From: Coenobita brevimanus
Taxonomy: Eukaryota; Arthropoda; Malacostraca; Decapoda; Coenobitidae
DNA length: 64,000 nucleotides
Reading direction: 5' to 3'
Assembly (NCBI GenBank): GCA_032717465.1
Contig: CM064632.1
Coordinates: 28,979,237-29,043,236 of the forward strand
Shown: positions 32,980 to 44,582 of the stretch, piece after piece
How the letters are laid out: each line of letters starts with the position of its first letter
How positions within the stretch are numbered: position 1 is the stretch's first letter
Position numbers and translations under genes: made by a program
Notes under the pieces: model-generated
Seen by the model: the letters and a program-made list of their open reading frames with translations, nothing else
Told to the model about the DNA's origin: nothing
Database searches by the model: none

Positions 32980-33964
32980 TGTCATGGGGTTTTTAAAATA
33001 ACAGTGTTTTTAAAATAAATGCTTAAATATTATTTGATTGATAATAATATTCAATAATTTTGAAGAGCAGGGACAATGATTGTCTTGCTACATCAAGCAA
33101 CGATTCTCTAAGAACGAGAATTTATATACTTTCTCAACAGTACACAGCAGAGACTAATTACTCACAAATGCTGAATTAGTACTGTTAGCCTCTGGAGAAC
33201 GTTACTTCACCCCTGACAATAAATAACTAATACTAACATCAGGTTCTTGCTGATGCTTAACTCCTAGGTGGCACAACGGATTTTAAGCTTAAAACACAAA
33301 ACTGCCTAAGTACCAGTTATGAATAGCAAAACGTCTATGCAAGCTAGGAGCTATGTGGGAAATAAGCTTAATTATGGAGAAATGAAACAAGAGTTTACAT
33401 TACATTAAGCTCAAGCAAAAGAACTGTTAAATTTATTGATTACAAAAATAAATTTAACGTTACACTTCAAAATCAAATAAAGAGATCGCACTCACTCACT
33501 CACACAAGAGCTAAATCCTTACGCCTAAGAAAAACACCTGAATTAAACTCTTAAGTCTAAGAAAATACAAAAAGGAAATACTAGTCGATGAATGCTTTGT
33601 ATCACCAAGGGTGGGAGCACTGGGCGACTGCACTAGTGGAGCTTGGGTGCTAGCTGACCTCTCACACTTCTGGCACAGGACCTCTCTCCGTCAGAGCAAC
33701 AACTGGACTGAGTAAGTCGTGGGAAAAAGGGGGAGCAGTAGGCCGCATTTTTCTAACGGTCAAGTGAGCGAAACGCGCCCAAAACAAATCGCTCAGTGGA
33801 AGCGCTAATGTCTCACACAGAGACGATCACATATGACAATGCAAAATTGATTTGACAAAGCTTCCGTCCGAATGAGCGGTTAACTGAACGATAAACAGTG
33901 AGTTTTCCACTAATAGTTCATGGCTTCTCACAAAAGGGAAATGTCGCGAATTTGATTCGTGACA
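32980..33964 (-). repeat. LTR 1 of the tandem gypsy array
   Basis: 985 bp, TGTCA...TGACA ends. It differs from LTR 2 at about seven positions plus a 2-bp and a 1-bp indel by eye. It is the 3' LTR of the leftmost unit. Confidence 0.93.
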
Positions 33965-34610
33965 TTACGCCCCTACAAAATTAAATTTTTTCCTTATGGG
34001 AAAAAATTTGTGGATATATATGTATATGTACACATCCTAACTCATTCACACAAGATTCACACTGTGGTGTGTGTGCTATCCTGCTATAGGAGAAAGTCGC
34101 AGTCGCCAGTGAGTGAAAAAAAACCTTGTATTTACGTTAATAGAAGCAAGCTTGAGGGAATAACTCCATGACGATGGTGAAAATCCTGTACTCAGGTCAA
34201 ACTGAGCGAAAGTTCGCTACATTTACACTGACAACTAATTGTTGTGTAGCGTGGTGTATGTAATACACAGTGTAGGTTTGACAGTTGTAGTGTAACTGTA
34301 CCTACGTGTAAAATGACACAATAAATAATAATATGGCGACGACGAAGGCAGAGGAGAAGAGGCGGCAGCGTGCGGCAGACGATCAGCTGGCCCGCACAGC
34401 AAAACTGCTACACCCATTGCTGTACCTGCGAAACCAGTTCAGGTGGAGCATCAAAAATGTCAATGAGACAAAAATTTTATTATAACAATTACTCTCTCTG
34501 CCCAGCAATCAGTACATGCTACGAAAAGTACGCTCTAGCTGAAAAATACAAGTGACAGCCTAAGCTTCGTACATTCGAGGTCGCCTTTAATTATAGCACA
34601 CGATTAGTGT
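33965..34610 (-). other. Element 3' untranslated region, left unit
   Basis: Non-coding sequence between the tandem repeats and the 3' LTR. The sense strand next to the LTR reads GTAGGGGCGTAA, a weak polypurine tract. The same region in the right unit is 38737-39380. Confidence 0.6.
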
Positions 34611-35025
34611 CGGCAAGTTGAGAATCCTTGTGCAAACTCGGGTCTTCCATAGCCTCAAGTCGCCTCTGCGGAGTTCTCTCTCGAACTTCCCCCTTAACCT
34701 AAAGTACTTATATTAGTACTGGGGAGCTGAGAATCCTTGTGCAAACTCAGGTCTTCCATAGCCTCGAGTCGCCTCTGTGGAGTTCTCTCTCGGACTTCCT
34801 CCTTAACCTACAGTACTTAATATTAGTATCGGGGAGCTGAGAATCCTTGTGCAAACTCGGGTCTTCCATAGCCTCGAGTCACTTCTGCGGAGATCTCTCT
34901 CGAACTTCCCCCTTAACCTACAGTACTTATATTAGTATCGGGGAGCTGAGAATCCTTGTGCAAACTCAGGTCTTCCATAGCCTCGAGGCACCTCTCAACT
35001 TCCCCCTTAACTTACGGTACATAAT
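34611..35025 (-). repeat. 110-bp tandem repeat, four units, left internal region
   Basis: Units start at 34611, 34721, 34831 and 34940, each with GAGAATCCTTGTGCAAACTC and GGTCTTCCATAGCCTC. The last is shortened. The right unit of the array has only two (39381 and 39491), which explains the ~219-bp length difference between the two internal regions. Confidence 0.94.
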
Positions 35026-36649
35026 ATGTATGTACAGGCCCTGGACATAATGTGTCCTGTGGGGCCAATGGGCGAGACGTCAGTTCTGCACCCACTTCAC
35101 CATTACCCTGTCTCTCAACTGTCTCAGAGATTACGGGTGTGGTTACAAATGGCACAGGAAGGGCATGTCCCTGATTAGTGGTGATACTTTGGCACACACT
35201 GCAGGAACGGACAAAACTATCTATGTCTCGTCCCATCCCTGGCCAGAAAAAGTCAGCTCGGATACGGCCCTGGGTCTTCCTTTTCCCCATGTGAGCTCCT
35301 GAGGCTGAACAATGACCCCATTGTAACACTGCTAGGTGGTACTTGGCGGGAACGACAAACTGCAGTCGAACCTCACCCTCGGGTGTTCGTGACTCACGGT
35401 AGAGCCGTCCTCGTTTGCGAAGGAACTTGGCTCGACCTCCCCGTGAATACTTTATCACTCGACCCTTTTGTTTGTTCCGCACGGCAGCAAGTGTCGGGTC
35501 AGAAAGTTGTTCTTGTACAACAAGTTGACTACACATCAGATCTTGCGGCGGTTCAGTGATCACTGGGGTGACACAGTCTGGAGCCTCAGCCATGGCTCGT
35601 GTTACCACAGCAGCCGAAGTCTGAGTAGCGTCATGTTCGGTGCAACTATCCTTGACTCCGGAAATGTTGCCGATGATGAGTTCAGATAGAGGTTCTGGCA
35701 TGACAACTGCAAGTGTCGTACCAGTATAAAATGGAGATGCCACCTGGATACAATCCTCAGGGAACAATCTCACTGATCCATCAATAAGGTTTGCATGGAT
35801 CTGTCGACCTGTATACTGCTCAGGCCGAACTAGACTCTGCTTGACAGAGCAACCTGAGGAACCATTATCTCTCAGGACCTTCACAGGAATGCCTCCCACA
35901 AACCCTGGCTGAACAAGGAAGGTACTGTCACCTTCGGGAGGGCCTGTGGAGGAAGCAGCTAGCCACTCATGAGGCTGCTGAATTGATGCGGTAAACATTG
36001 TGCCTTGAGGGTCGTATTGGGAAGCTGGAACATTGGCCATCTGTGGAGGGGGGTTCACTGTCACTGTGGGACTAGTGAACTGTGGGGAAGTACCCATACT
36101 GGTAGGGACGTGACCACCATGCTGCTGCTGAGGAATGAAGGCTGCGTTTGCTTCTTGCCTCTTTTGAGCTGGTGGTGAAAAAGTTTGTCCTGACGGTCGG
36201 TTACGTGGCTGATACTGCTGCTGGTTAGGGTACTTGTTGTACCTCTTCCACTCAGGTTTCTGAGTGTTTTGCCCCTGGTCCTTCCACTGCAGTTTTGGAC
36301 CTTGGCCATTATTCTGAGAATGGCCTTGGTGCTGGGGTTCAGTCTGAGACGGCTTTCCAGACTTGGCAGTATCTTTTCTGCTCCAGGTGTTTTGCTTACG
36401 AGTTTGATACCCGTATGCAGTAAAGAATGCGTCAGCCTTTTCCGCCATTTGGCTGGCATCTTCCACCTGGCAGATCTTAAGCTGTGCTATGAGCTCAGCA
36501 GGCCACGACCTCTCTAGCTGTGTATGCAGCATAAGGTCAATTATCCCCTCACGCGTGGAAGGAGTTTCATCTTTCTCCATCCACTCATTTAAGTAAGCTG
36601 TGAGACGGTCGAGGAACTGAACAGCTGTCTCCTTGTCTTGGAGACGAGC
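35012..36649 (-). pseudogene. gag C-terminus, protease-like and integrase zinc region, left unit
   Basis: Open for more than 540 codons after the in-frame TGA. First come SCAN-like capsid helices (AELIAQLKICQVEDASQMAE), then a Gln/Pro-rich basic segment with no CCHC knuckle. A protease-like block follows with LRDNGSSGCSVKQSL, where Asn replaces the usual Thr or Ser of DTG/DSG. Then AAVVTRAMAEAPDCVTPVI leads straight to the integrase zinc domain (WGHCSASGAHMGKRKT, FFWPGMGRDI, SCSVCQ). Coding stops about 60 residues later with HTYYVP. The integrase core and all of reverse transcriptase and RNase H are missing. Confidence 0.85.
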
Positions 36650-37339
36650 TCACATGAACTGAACTTTGGCGTCTTCTACTGTGAGACCATACGCCTTAAT
36701 GAGTGCAGCTTTCATCATCTCATATGTGAGATTGTCTCCACGAATTCTGTGGAGAATATCGAGGGCAGGGCCCTCAAATAGGCTAAGAAACTGAAGCCAC
36801 TTAGCTGCCTCATCCAGTTGATACATGTCTGCCATGTCCTCAAAATGAGCTATATACGGCTCGATTCGCTCGCTTTCCTTGCATGAAGGAAGCTTGATGC
36901 GTGGGGTCGCCAGGACATGTGCAGGTAGAACGCTCGTGGAGCTTTGACCAACTGCACCAGATGTATCTGAAGCCAAGGAATCTCGCTTGAGCTTCATCAT
37001 TTCATATTCGTGTTTTTCACGTGCCTCGCGTTCGGCACATTCGTGCTCTCGTTCTTTCTCGCGTTGTTCACGCTCGTATTCGCGCTGTTGTCGTTCGTGT
37101 TCGCGTTGTTGTCGCTCTTTTTCTAACTCGAGCTCGCGTTGTTTCTGCTCGTGTTCGCGCTCCTTTTCGCGTTCCTCACGCAGTTCTCGCTCGTATTTGC
37201 GCTGAATCTTACGCTCTTCACGGGCATCATTCTTGCACTGCTGCTCCTGATTATGCCGTGAGAGTATATACTCTTTAATTTCGGTTGGGTCTATAAGACC
37301 CATATCTTTAGCTTCCTGTAAAAATATGGTGGTAGCCAT
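36650..37339 (-). pseudogene. gag: gag N-terminal part, left unit
   Basis: ATG at 37339 (MATTIFLQEAKDMGLIDP). Residues about 40-115 are an Arg/Glu/Gln-rich charged helix with repeated REHERQQREYERE-type units. Then comes a capsid-like region with KLPSCKESERIEPYIAHFED and WLQFLSLFEGPALDILHRI. It ends at TGA 36650-36652 after AKVQFM. The next codons continue in frame with ARLQDKETAVQFLDRLTAYL, so the stop lies inside the capsid. The identical TGA is present in the right unit. Confidence 0.82.
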
Positions 37340-37729
37340 GGCGCTAATTTACTGAGCAAACCGAAACTGAGTACTGACTGCTTCGCAAACGAATACTAAT
37401 AAACACAAGTAAAGAGTACAGACACAAGCTAGTGGTGACCAGTCTTATCTAGTTAACTGGCAAAGATTAAAGCAAAAATGCAAATAACTAAGAACTCTCA
37501 ATAATTAACACAATGGGTACGGCGGCTTCCCAGGAGCGAATAAAATCGTCTGGCGTTACCAAGAATAAACTAGAGTTAAGTACTCTATGGATTGATAAAG
37601 CAAAAATTCACTTGCTAAATTAACGGTAAACACCAGTAAACTTGTGCCTATAAACTTTAATTATAAATACCTAAATATGAACGAGTGAGTACTATCTCGT
37701 GAATAGCTTTAGAGTTAGGAACTTATATC

Positions 37730-37748
37730 CTGGAATGAGGTCGCCAAT
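37730..37748 (-). promoter_or_regulatory. Primer-binding site, left unit
   Basis: Sense sequence after the LTR reads AT then TGGCGACCTCATTCCAGGA. The first ten bases equal those of the Gmr1-like element's site, so both may use the same tRNA. The right unit has the same site at 42281-42299. Confidence 0.65.
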
Positions 37749-38736
37749 TGTCACGGGGTTTTTAAGATAACACTGTGTTTTTAAAATAAATGCTTAAATA
37801 TTATTTGATTGATAATAATATTCAATAATTTTGAAGAGCAGGGACAATGATTGTCTTGCTACATCAAGCAACGATTCTCTAAGAACGAGAATTTATAAAC
37901 TTTCTCAACAGTACACAGCAGAGACTAATTACTCACAAATGCTGAATTAGTACTGTTAGCCTCTGGAGAACGTTACTTCACCCCTGACAATAAATAACTA
38001 ATACTAACATCAGGTTCTTGCTGATGCTTAACTCCTAGGTGGCACAACGGATTTTAAGCTTAAAACACAAAACTGCCTAAGTACCAGTTATGAATAGCAA
38101 AACGTCTATGCAAGCTAGGAGCTATGTGGGAAATAAGCTTAATTATGGAGAAATGAAACAAGAGTTTACATTACATTAAGCTCAAGCAAAAGAACTGTTA
38201 AATTTATTGATTACAAAAATAAATTTAACGTTACACTTCAAAATCAAATAAAGAGATCGCACTCACTCACTCACACAAGAGCTAAATCCTTACGCCTAAG
38301 AAAAACACCTGAATTAAACTCTTAAGTCTAAGAAAATACAAAAAGGAAATACTAGTCGATGAATGCTTTGTATCACCAAGGGTGGGAGCACTGGGCGACT
38401 GCACTAGTGGAGCTTGGGTGCTAGCTGACCTCTCACACTTCTGGCACAGGACCTCTCTCCGTCAGAGCAACAACTGGACTGAGTAAGTCGTGGGAAAAAA
38501 GGGGGAGCAGTAGGCCGCATTTTTCTAACGGTCAAGTGAACGAAACGCGCCCAAAACAAATCGCTCAGTGGAAGCGCTAATGTCTCACACAGAGACGATC
38601 ACGTATGACAATGCAAAATTGATTTGACAAAGCTTCCGTCCGAATGAGCAGTTAACTGAACGATAAACAGTGAGTTTTCCACTAATAGTTCGTGGCTTCT
38701 CACAAAAGGGAAATGTCGCGAATTTGATTCGTGACA
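37749..38736 (-). repeat. LTR 2 (shared middle LTR)
   Basis: 988 bp. It serves as the 5' LTR of the left unit and the 3' LTR of the right unit. It is flanked by the purine-tract side (TTACGCCCC) on one edge and the primer-site side (GAGGTCGCCAA) on the other, exactly as expected for a shared LTR. Confidence 0.94.
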
Positions 38737-39380
38737 TTACGCCCCTACAAAATTAAATTTTTTCCTTATGGGAAAAAATTTGTGGATATATATGTATATG
38801 TACACATCCTAACTCATTCACACAAGATTCACACTGTGGTGTGTGTGCTATCCTGCTACAGGAGAAAGTCGCAGTCGCCAGTGAGCGAAAAAACCTTGTA
38901 TTTACGTTAATAGAAGCAAGCTTGAGGGAATAACTCCATGACGACGGTGAAAATCCTGTACTCAGGTCAAACTGAGCGAAAGTTCGCTACATTTACACTG
39001 ACAACTAATTGTTGTGTAGCGTGGTGTATGTAATACACGGTGTAGGTTTGACAGTTGTAGTGTAACTGTACCTACGTGTAAAATGACACAATAAATAATA
39101 ATATGGCGACGACGAAGGCAGAGGAGAAGGGGCGGCAGCGTGCGGCAGACGATCAGCTGGCCCGCACAGCAAAACTGCTACACCCATTGCTGTACCTGCG
39201 AAACCAGTTGAGGTGGAGCATCAAAAATGTCAATGAGACAAAAATTTTATTATAACAATTACTCTCTCTGCCCAGCAATCAGTACATGCTACGAAAAGTA
39301 TGCTCTAGCTGAAAAATACAAGTGACAGCCTAAGATTCGTACATTCGAAGTCGCCATTAATTATAGCACACGATTAGTGT

Positions 39381-39575
39381 CGGCAAGTTGAGAATCCTTG
39401 TGCAAACTCGGGTCTTCCATAGCCTCAAGTCGCCTCTGCGGAGTTCTCTCTCGAACTTCCCCCTTAACCTACAGTACTTATATTAGTATCGGGGAGCTGA
39501 GAATCCTTGTGCAAACTCGGGTCTTCCATAGCCTCGAGGCACCTCTCAACTTCCCCCTTAACTTACGGTACATAA
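39381..39575 (-). repeat. 110-bp tandem repeat, two units, right internal region
   Basis: Units start at 39381 and 39491; the second is the shortened terminal form. Compare four units in the left copy. Confidence 0.92.
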
Positions 39576-41200
39576 TATGTATGTACAGGCCCTGGACATA
39601 ATGTGTCCTGTGGGGCCAATGGGCGAGACGTCAGGTCTGCACCCACTTCACCATTACCCTGTCTCTCAACTGTCTCAGAGATTACGGGTGTGGTTACAAA
39701 TGGCACAGGAAGGGCATGTCCCTGATTAGTGGTGATACTTTGGCACACACTGCAGGAACGGACAAAACTATCTATGTCTCGTCCCATCCCTGGCCAGAAA
39801 AAGTCAGCTCGGATACGGCCCTGGGTCTTCCTTTTCCCCATGTGAGCTCCTGAGGCTGAACAATGACCCCATTGTAACACTGCTAGGCGGTACTTGGCGG
39901 GAACGACAAACTGCAGTCGAACCTCACCCTCGGGTGTTCGTGACTCACGGTAGAGCCGTCCTCGTTTGCGAAGGAACTTGGCTCGACCTCCCCGTGAATA
40001 CTTTATCACTCGACCCTTTTGTTTGTTCCGCATGGCAGCAAGTGTCGGGTCAGAAAGTTGTTTTTGTACAACAAGTTGACTACACATCAGATCTTGCGGC
40101 GATTCAGTGATCACTGGGGTGACACAGTCTGGAGCCTCAGCCATGGCTCGTGTTACCACAGCAGCCGAAGTCTGAGTAGCGTCATGTTCGGTGCAACTAT
40201 CCTTGACTCCGGAAATGTTGCCGATGATGAGTTCAAATAAAGGTTCTGGCATGACAACTGCAAGTGTCGTACCAGTATAAAATGGAGATGCCACCTGGAT
40301 ACAATCCTCAGGGAACAATCTCACTGATCCATCAATAAGGTTTGCATGGATCTGTCGACCTGTATACTGCTCAGGCCGAACTAGACTCTGCTTGACAGAG
40401 CAACCTGAGGAACCATTATCTCTCAGGACCTTCACAGGAATGCCTCCCACAAACCCTGGCTGAACAAGGAAGGTACTGTCACCTTCGGGAGGGCCTGTCG
40501 GGGAAGCAGCTAGCCACTCATGAGGCTGCTGAATTGATGCGGCAAACATTGTGCCTTGAGGGTTGTATTGGGAAGCTGGAACATTGGCCATCTGTGGAGG
40601 GGGGTTCACTGTCACTGTGGGACTAGTGAACTGTGGGGAAGTACCCATACTGGTAGGGACGTGACCACCATGCTGCTGCTGAGGAATGAAGGCTGCGTTC
40701 GCTTCTTGCCTCTTTTGAGCTGGTGGTGAAAAAGTTTGTCCTGACGGTCGGTTACGTGGCTGATACTGCTGCTGGTTAGGGTACTTGTTGTACCTCTTCC
40801 ACTCAGGTTTCTGAGTGTTTTGCCCCTGGTCCTTCCACTGCAGTTTTGGACCTTGGCCATTATTCTGAGAATGGCCTTGGTGCTGGGGTTCAGTCTGAGA
40901 CGGCTTTCCAGACTTGGCAGTATCTTTTCTGCTCCAGGTGTTTTGCTTACGAGTTTGATACCCGTATGCAGTAAAGAATGCGTCAGCCTTTTCTGCCATT
41001 TGGCTGGCATCTTCCACCTGGCAGATCTTAAGCTGTGCTATGAGCTCAGCAGGCCACGACCTCTCTAGCTGTGTACGCAGCATAAGGTCAATTATCCCTT
41101 CACGCGTGGAAGGAGTTTCATCTTTCTCCATCCACTCATTTAAGTAAGCTGTGAGACGGTCGAGGAACTGAACAGCTGTCTCCTTGTCTTGGAGACGAGC
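39563..41200 (-). pseudogene. gag C-terminus, protease-like and integrase zinc region, right unit
   Basis: Same layout and length as in the left unit (522 codons from the first ATG at 41131). About ten amino-acid differences are visible, for example in LMLRTQL, QYNPQG and EPLFEL. DNGSSG and the zinc ligands are unchanged. The frame is fully open in both copies despite the missing polymerase. Confidence 0.85.
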
Positions 41201-41890
41201 TCACATGAACTGAACTTTGGCGTCTTCTACTGTGAGACCATACGCCTTAATGAGTGCAGCTTTCATCATCTCATATGTGAGATTGTCTCCACGAATTCTG
41301 TGGAGAATATCGAGGGCAGGGCCCTCAAATAGGCTAAGAAACTGAAGCCACTTAGCTGCCTCATCCAGTTGATACATGTCTGCCATGTCCTCAAAACGAG
41401 CTATGTACGGCTCGATTCGCTCGCTTTCCTTGTATGAAGGAAGCTTGATGCATGGGGTCGCCAGGACATGTGCAGGTAGAACGCTCGTGGAGCTTTGACC
41501 AACTGCACCAGATGTATCTGAAGCCAAGGAATCTCGCTTGAGCTTCATCATTTCATATTCGTGTTTTTCACGTGCCTCACGTTCGGCACATTCGTGCTGT
41601 CATTCTCTCTCGCGTTGTTCACGCTCGTATTCGCGCTGTTGTCGTTCGTGTTCGCGCTGTTGTTGCTCTTTTTCTAACTCGAGCTCGCGTTGTTTCTGCT
41701 CGTGTTCGCGTTCCTTTTCGCGTTCCTCACGCTGTTCTCGCTCGTATTTGCGCTGAATCTTACGCTCTTCACGGGCATCATTCTCGCACTGCTGCTCCTG
41801 ATTATGCCGTGAGAGTATATAGTCTTTAATTTCGGTTGGGTCTATAAGACCCATATTTTTGGCTTCCTGTAGAAATATGGTGGTAGCCAT
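41201..41890 (-). pseudogene. gag: gag N-terminal part, right unit
   Basis: Same start (MATTIFLQEAKNMGLIDP) and the same terminal TGA at 41201-41203 as in the left unit. It carries an extra nonsense codon at 41598-41600 in the charged helix, where the left unit has an Arg codon. It is therefore more damaged than the left unit. Confidence 0.82.
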
Positions 41891-42299
41891 GGCGCTATTT
41901 TACTGAGCAAACCAAACCTGAGTACTGACTGCTTCGCAAACGAATACTAATAAACACAAGTAAAGAGTACAGACACAAGCTAGTGGTGACCAGTCTTATC
42001 TAGTTAACTGGCAAAGATTAAAGCAAAAATGCAAATAACTAAGAACTCTCAATAATTAACACAATGGGTACGGCGGCTTCCCAGGAGCGAATAAAATCGT
42101 CTGACGTTACCAAGAATAAACTAGAGTTAAGTACTCTATGGATTGATAAAGCAAAAATTCACTTGCTAAATTAACGGCAAACACCAGTAAACTTGTGCCT
42201 ATAAACTTTAATTATAAATACCTAAATATGAACGAGTGAGTACTATCTCGTGAATAGCTTTAGAACTAGGAGCTTATATCCTGGAATGAGGTCGCCAAT

Positions 42300-43287
42300 T
42301 GTCACGGGTTTTTTAAAATAACACTGTGTTTTTAAAATAAATGCTTAAATATTATTTGATTGATAATAAAATTCAATAATTTTGAAGAGCAGGGACAATG
42401 ATTGTCTTGCTACATCAAGCAACGATTCTCTAAGAACGAGAATTTATAAACTTTCTCAACAGTACACAGCAGAGACTAATTACTCACAAATGCTGAATTA
42501 GTACTGTTAGCCTCTGGAGAACGTTACTTCACCCCTGACAATAAATAACTAATACTAACATCAGGTTCTTGCTGATGCTTAACTCCTAGGTGGCACAACG
42601 GATTTTAAGCTTAAAACACAAAACTGCCTAAGTACCAGTTATGAATAGCAAAACGTCTATGCAAGCTAGGAGCTATGTGGGAAATAAGCTTAATTATGTA
42701 GAAATGAAACAAGAGTTTACATTACATTAAGCTCAAGCAAAAGAACTGTTAAATTTATTGATTACAAAAATAAATTTAACGTTACACTTCAAAATCAAAT
42801 AAAGAGATCGCACTCACTCACTCACACAAGAGCTAAATCCTTACGCCTAAGAAAAACACCTGAATTAAACTCTTAAGTCTAAGAAAATACAAAAAGGAAA
42901 TACTAGCCGATGAATGCTTTGTATCACCAAGGGTGGGAGCACTGGGCGACTGCACTAGTGGAGCTTGGGTGCTAGCTGACCTCTCACACTTCTGGCACAG
43001 GACCTCTCTCCGTCAGAGCAACAACTGGACTGAGTAAGTCGTGGGAAAAAAGGGGGAGCAGTAGGCCGCATTTTTCTAACGGTCAAGTGAACGAAACGCG
43101 CCCAAAACAAATCGCTCAGTGGAAGCGCTAATGTCTCACACAGAGACGATCACGTATGACAATGCAAAATTGATTTGACAAAGCTTCCGTCCGAATGAGC
43201 GGTTAACTGAACGATAAACAATGAGTTTTCCACTAATAGTTCGTGGCTTCTCACAAAAGGGAAATGTCGCGAATTTGATTCGTGACA
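42300..43287 (-). repeat. LTR 3 of the tandem gypsy array
   Basis: 988 bp. It is the 5' LTR of the right unit, followed by TCAAC host sequence. Confidence 0.93.
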
Positions 43288-43660
43288 TCAACGTAGACAG
43301 TTTTTGAATGCTTTAGACCAAACTTGATGGAAATGTTGAGGGTAAAGCAAAACACAGGAGTCAAATTTGAAAAGTCAGTCAATCAAAGGTCAAGGTTTCA
43401 GGAGAAGGTCAGAATTTGACGGTGTCATAACAAGGTCAACTTAAGAAACTTTTTTTTTCGTTTTAAGCCAAACATTGTCGAAGGGTTTGGGGTAAGGCAT
43501 TAATGTTTGGATTTGATTTTGAGAAGTCAGTCAAAGGTCAAGTTCACAGGGAAAGATCAAAGGTCACGGTCACAGGGCAACGTCAACTTAAGTTTTAGTC
43601 CGATATAGACGATTTTACACCGGCCAGGAGAACTGTCTCGAACTGAAGGGGTTACATAAA
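43288..43660 (+). repeat. AGGTCA-rich degenerate repeat
   Basis: Contains AAAGGTCAAGG, GAAGGTCAG, CAAGGTCAAC, AAAGGTCAAGTTCA and AAAGGTCACGGTCAC between about 43385 and 43575, plus GTCAACTTAAG twice. With the part left of the LTR array (32927-32979) it forms one host repeat split by the insertion. The half-sites match the nuclear-receptor core. It ends in a TAGACGATTTTAC motif copy at 43605-43618. Confidence 0.6.
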
Positions 43661-43787
43661 GCCTTAATTAATCGTTGCAATACCTTAGATCTTTCCGTGT
43701 TGAATAAACTCTTGAGGGCCATAGAAAAAAAAAAAAATGCGTTAACAGAATGAAGGAGTTTTCCACATATTCCTTGTCATTAGATCC

Positions 43788-44001
43788 CGTATTCTCGTCC
43801 AGTAAAGAGGCTCCCTAGCACGTATTCTTAGCAATTTATTTTTGTATGTGGCTGGTTCATATCCTTTTGTACGTTATTAATGCAGAGTATGGAGATGTTT
43901 GTGGGATGTATAAGACACAGAATAGGATACTAAGGTGTAATAACCTAAATAAATCACTTAGGAAAAGGTGTTAGGGAGCTTCCTTCACCGACGAGAACAC
44001 T
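43788..44001 (+). mobile_element. MITE-B copy 2
   Basis: Ends CGTATTCTCGTC and GACGAGAACAC. The right arm carries AAATCACTTAGGAAAAGGTG and TTAGGGAGCTTCCTT; the left arm is more worn. About 214 bp, non-coding. Confidence 0.82.
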
Positions 44002-44009
44002 TGCCTAGG

Positions 44010-44580
44010 TTTCCACACCTTAGCATGACCTACAGTATTCCCTAACGTTCTTCCTCTTCTTTCTTCTTCTTTGTACCTCTTCTTTCTTCTTTCTTATTTC
44101 TTCCTCTTCTATCTTCCAAACACTTTTCAACTTATGCCACCCCTTAATTTCTTCACTGATTCGCACTGTACTTGGCGCAGTTATTCCTTGGACCAAACAC
44201 TCCCCCCCTCCCACAGTTTTTTAGGTCTTCAAGATATTTGTGGGGTCAAGCGTCAAACCATACAAAATGTTGGGATCCTGTGTCCTTTATGTATATTAAT
44301 CAAAGTAACAGTTAGTACAGGAGTATGTTAGTGTACTGTGTGGAGACCATCCTGCATTCTCTTGAAAATATTGGCAGTCCTTTTTTTTTTTTTTTTTTTT
44401 TTTAATATACTTTTCCTAAAACAATCAGCAGACTTATGGCAAGCTGATGTCCGCACTTTATTCAAACACCATTTATTTTTGTACAAAGACACGAAGGCTG
44501 TGTAACAACCATTCTGTACTTCCTTAGATGTTGCCAGTATCGCACCATATTTTATCGTTTATATAGGCTCCAACATACTT
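44010..44580. other. No gene recognised; poly-T run
   Basis: CT-rich stretch 44040-44110 and a T run at about 44382-44403. No coding support. Confidence 0.5.
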
Positions 44581-44582
44581 GC

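Larger units (their letters stand above)
32980..43287 (-). mobile_element. Tandem LTR array of an internally deleted gypsy element
   Basis: Three LTRs and two internal regions alternate: LTR 32980-33964, internal 33965-37748, LTR 37749-38736, internal 38737-42299, LTR 42300-43287. Both units read on the minus strand. The outer edges carry the same 5 bp (TCAAC before 32980 and after 43287), while no such repeat brackets the middle LTR. So the whole array behaves as one insertion. LTRs differ from each other by under about 1%. Each unit encodes gag, a protease-like region and an integrase zinc domain, but no integrase core, reverse transcriptase or RNase H. It would be non-autonomous. Confidence 0.93.

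Noticed and set aside
37021..37278. Plus-strand Arg/Val-rich frames opposite gag
   Set aside because: Shadow of the charged gag helix on the other strand.
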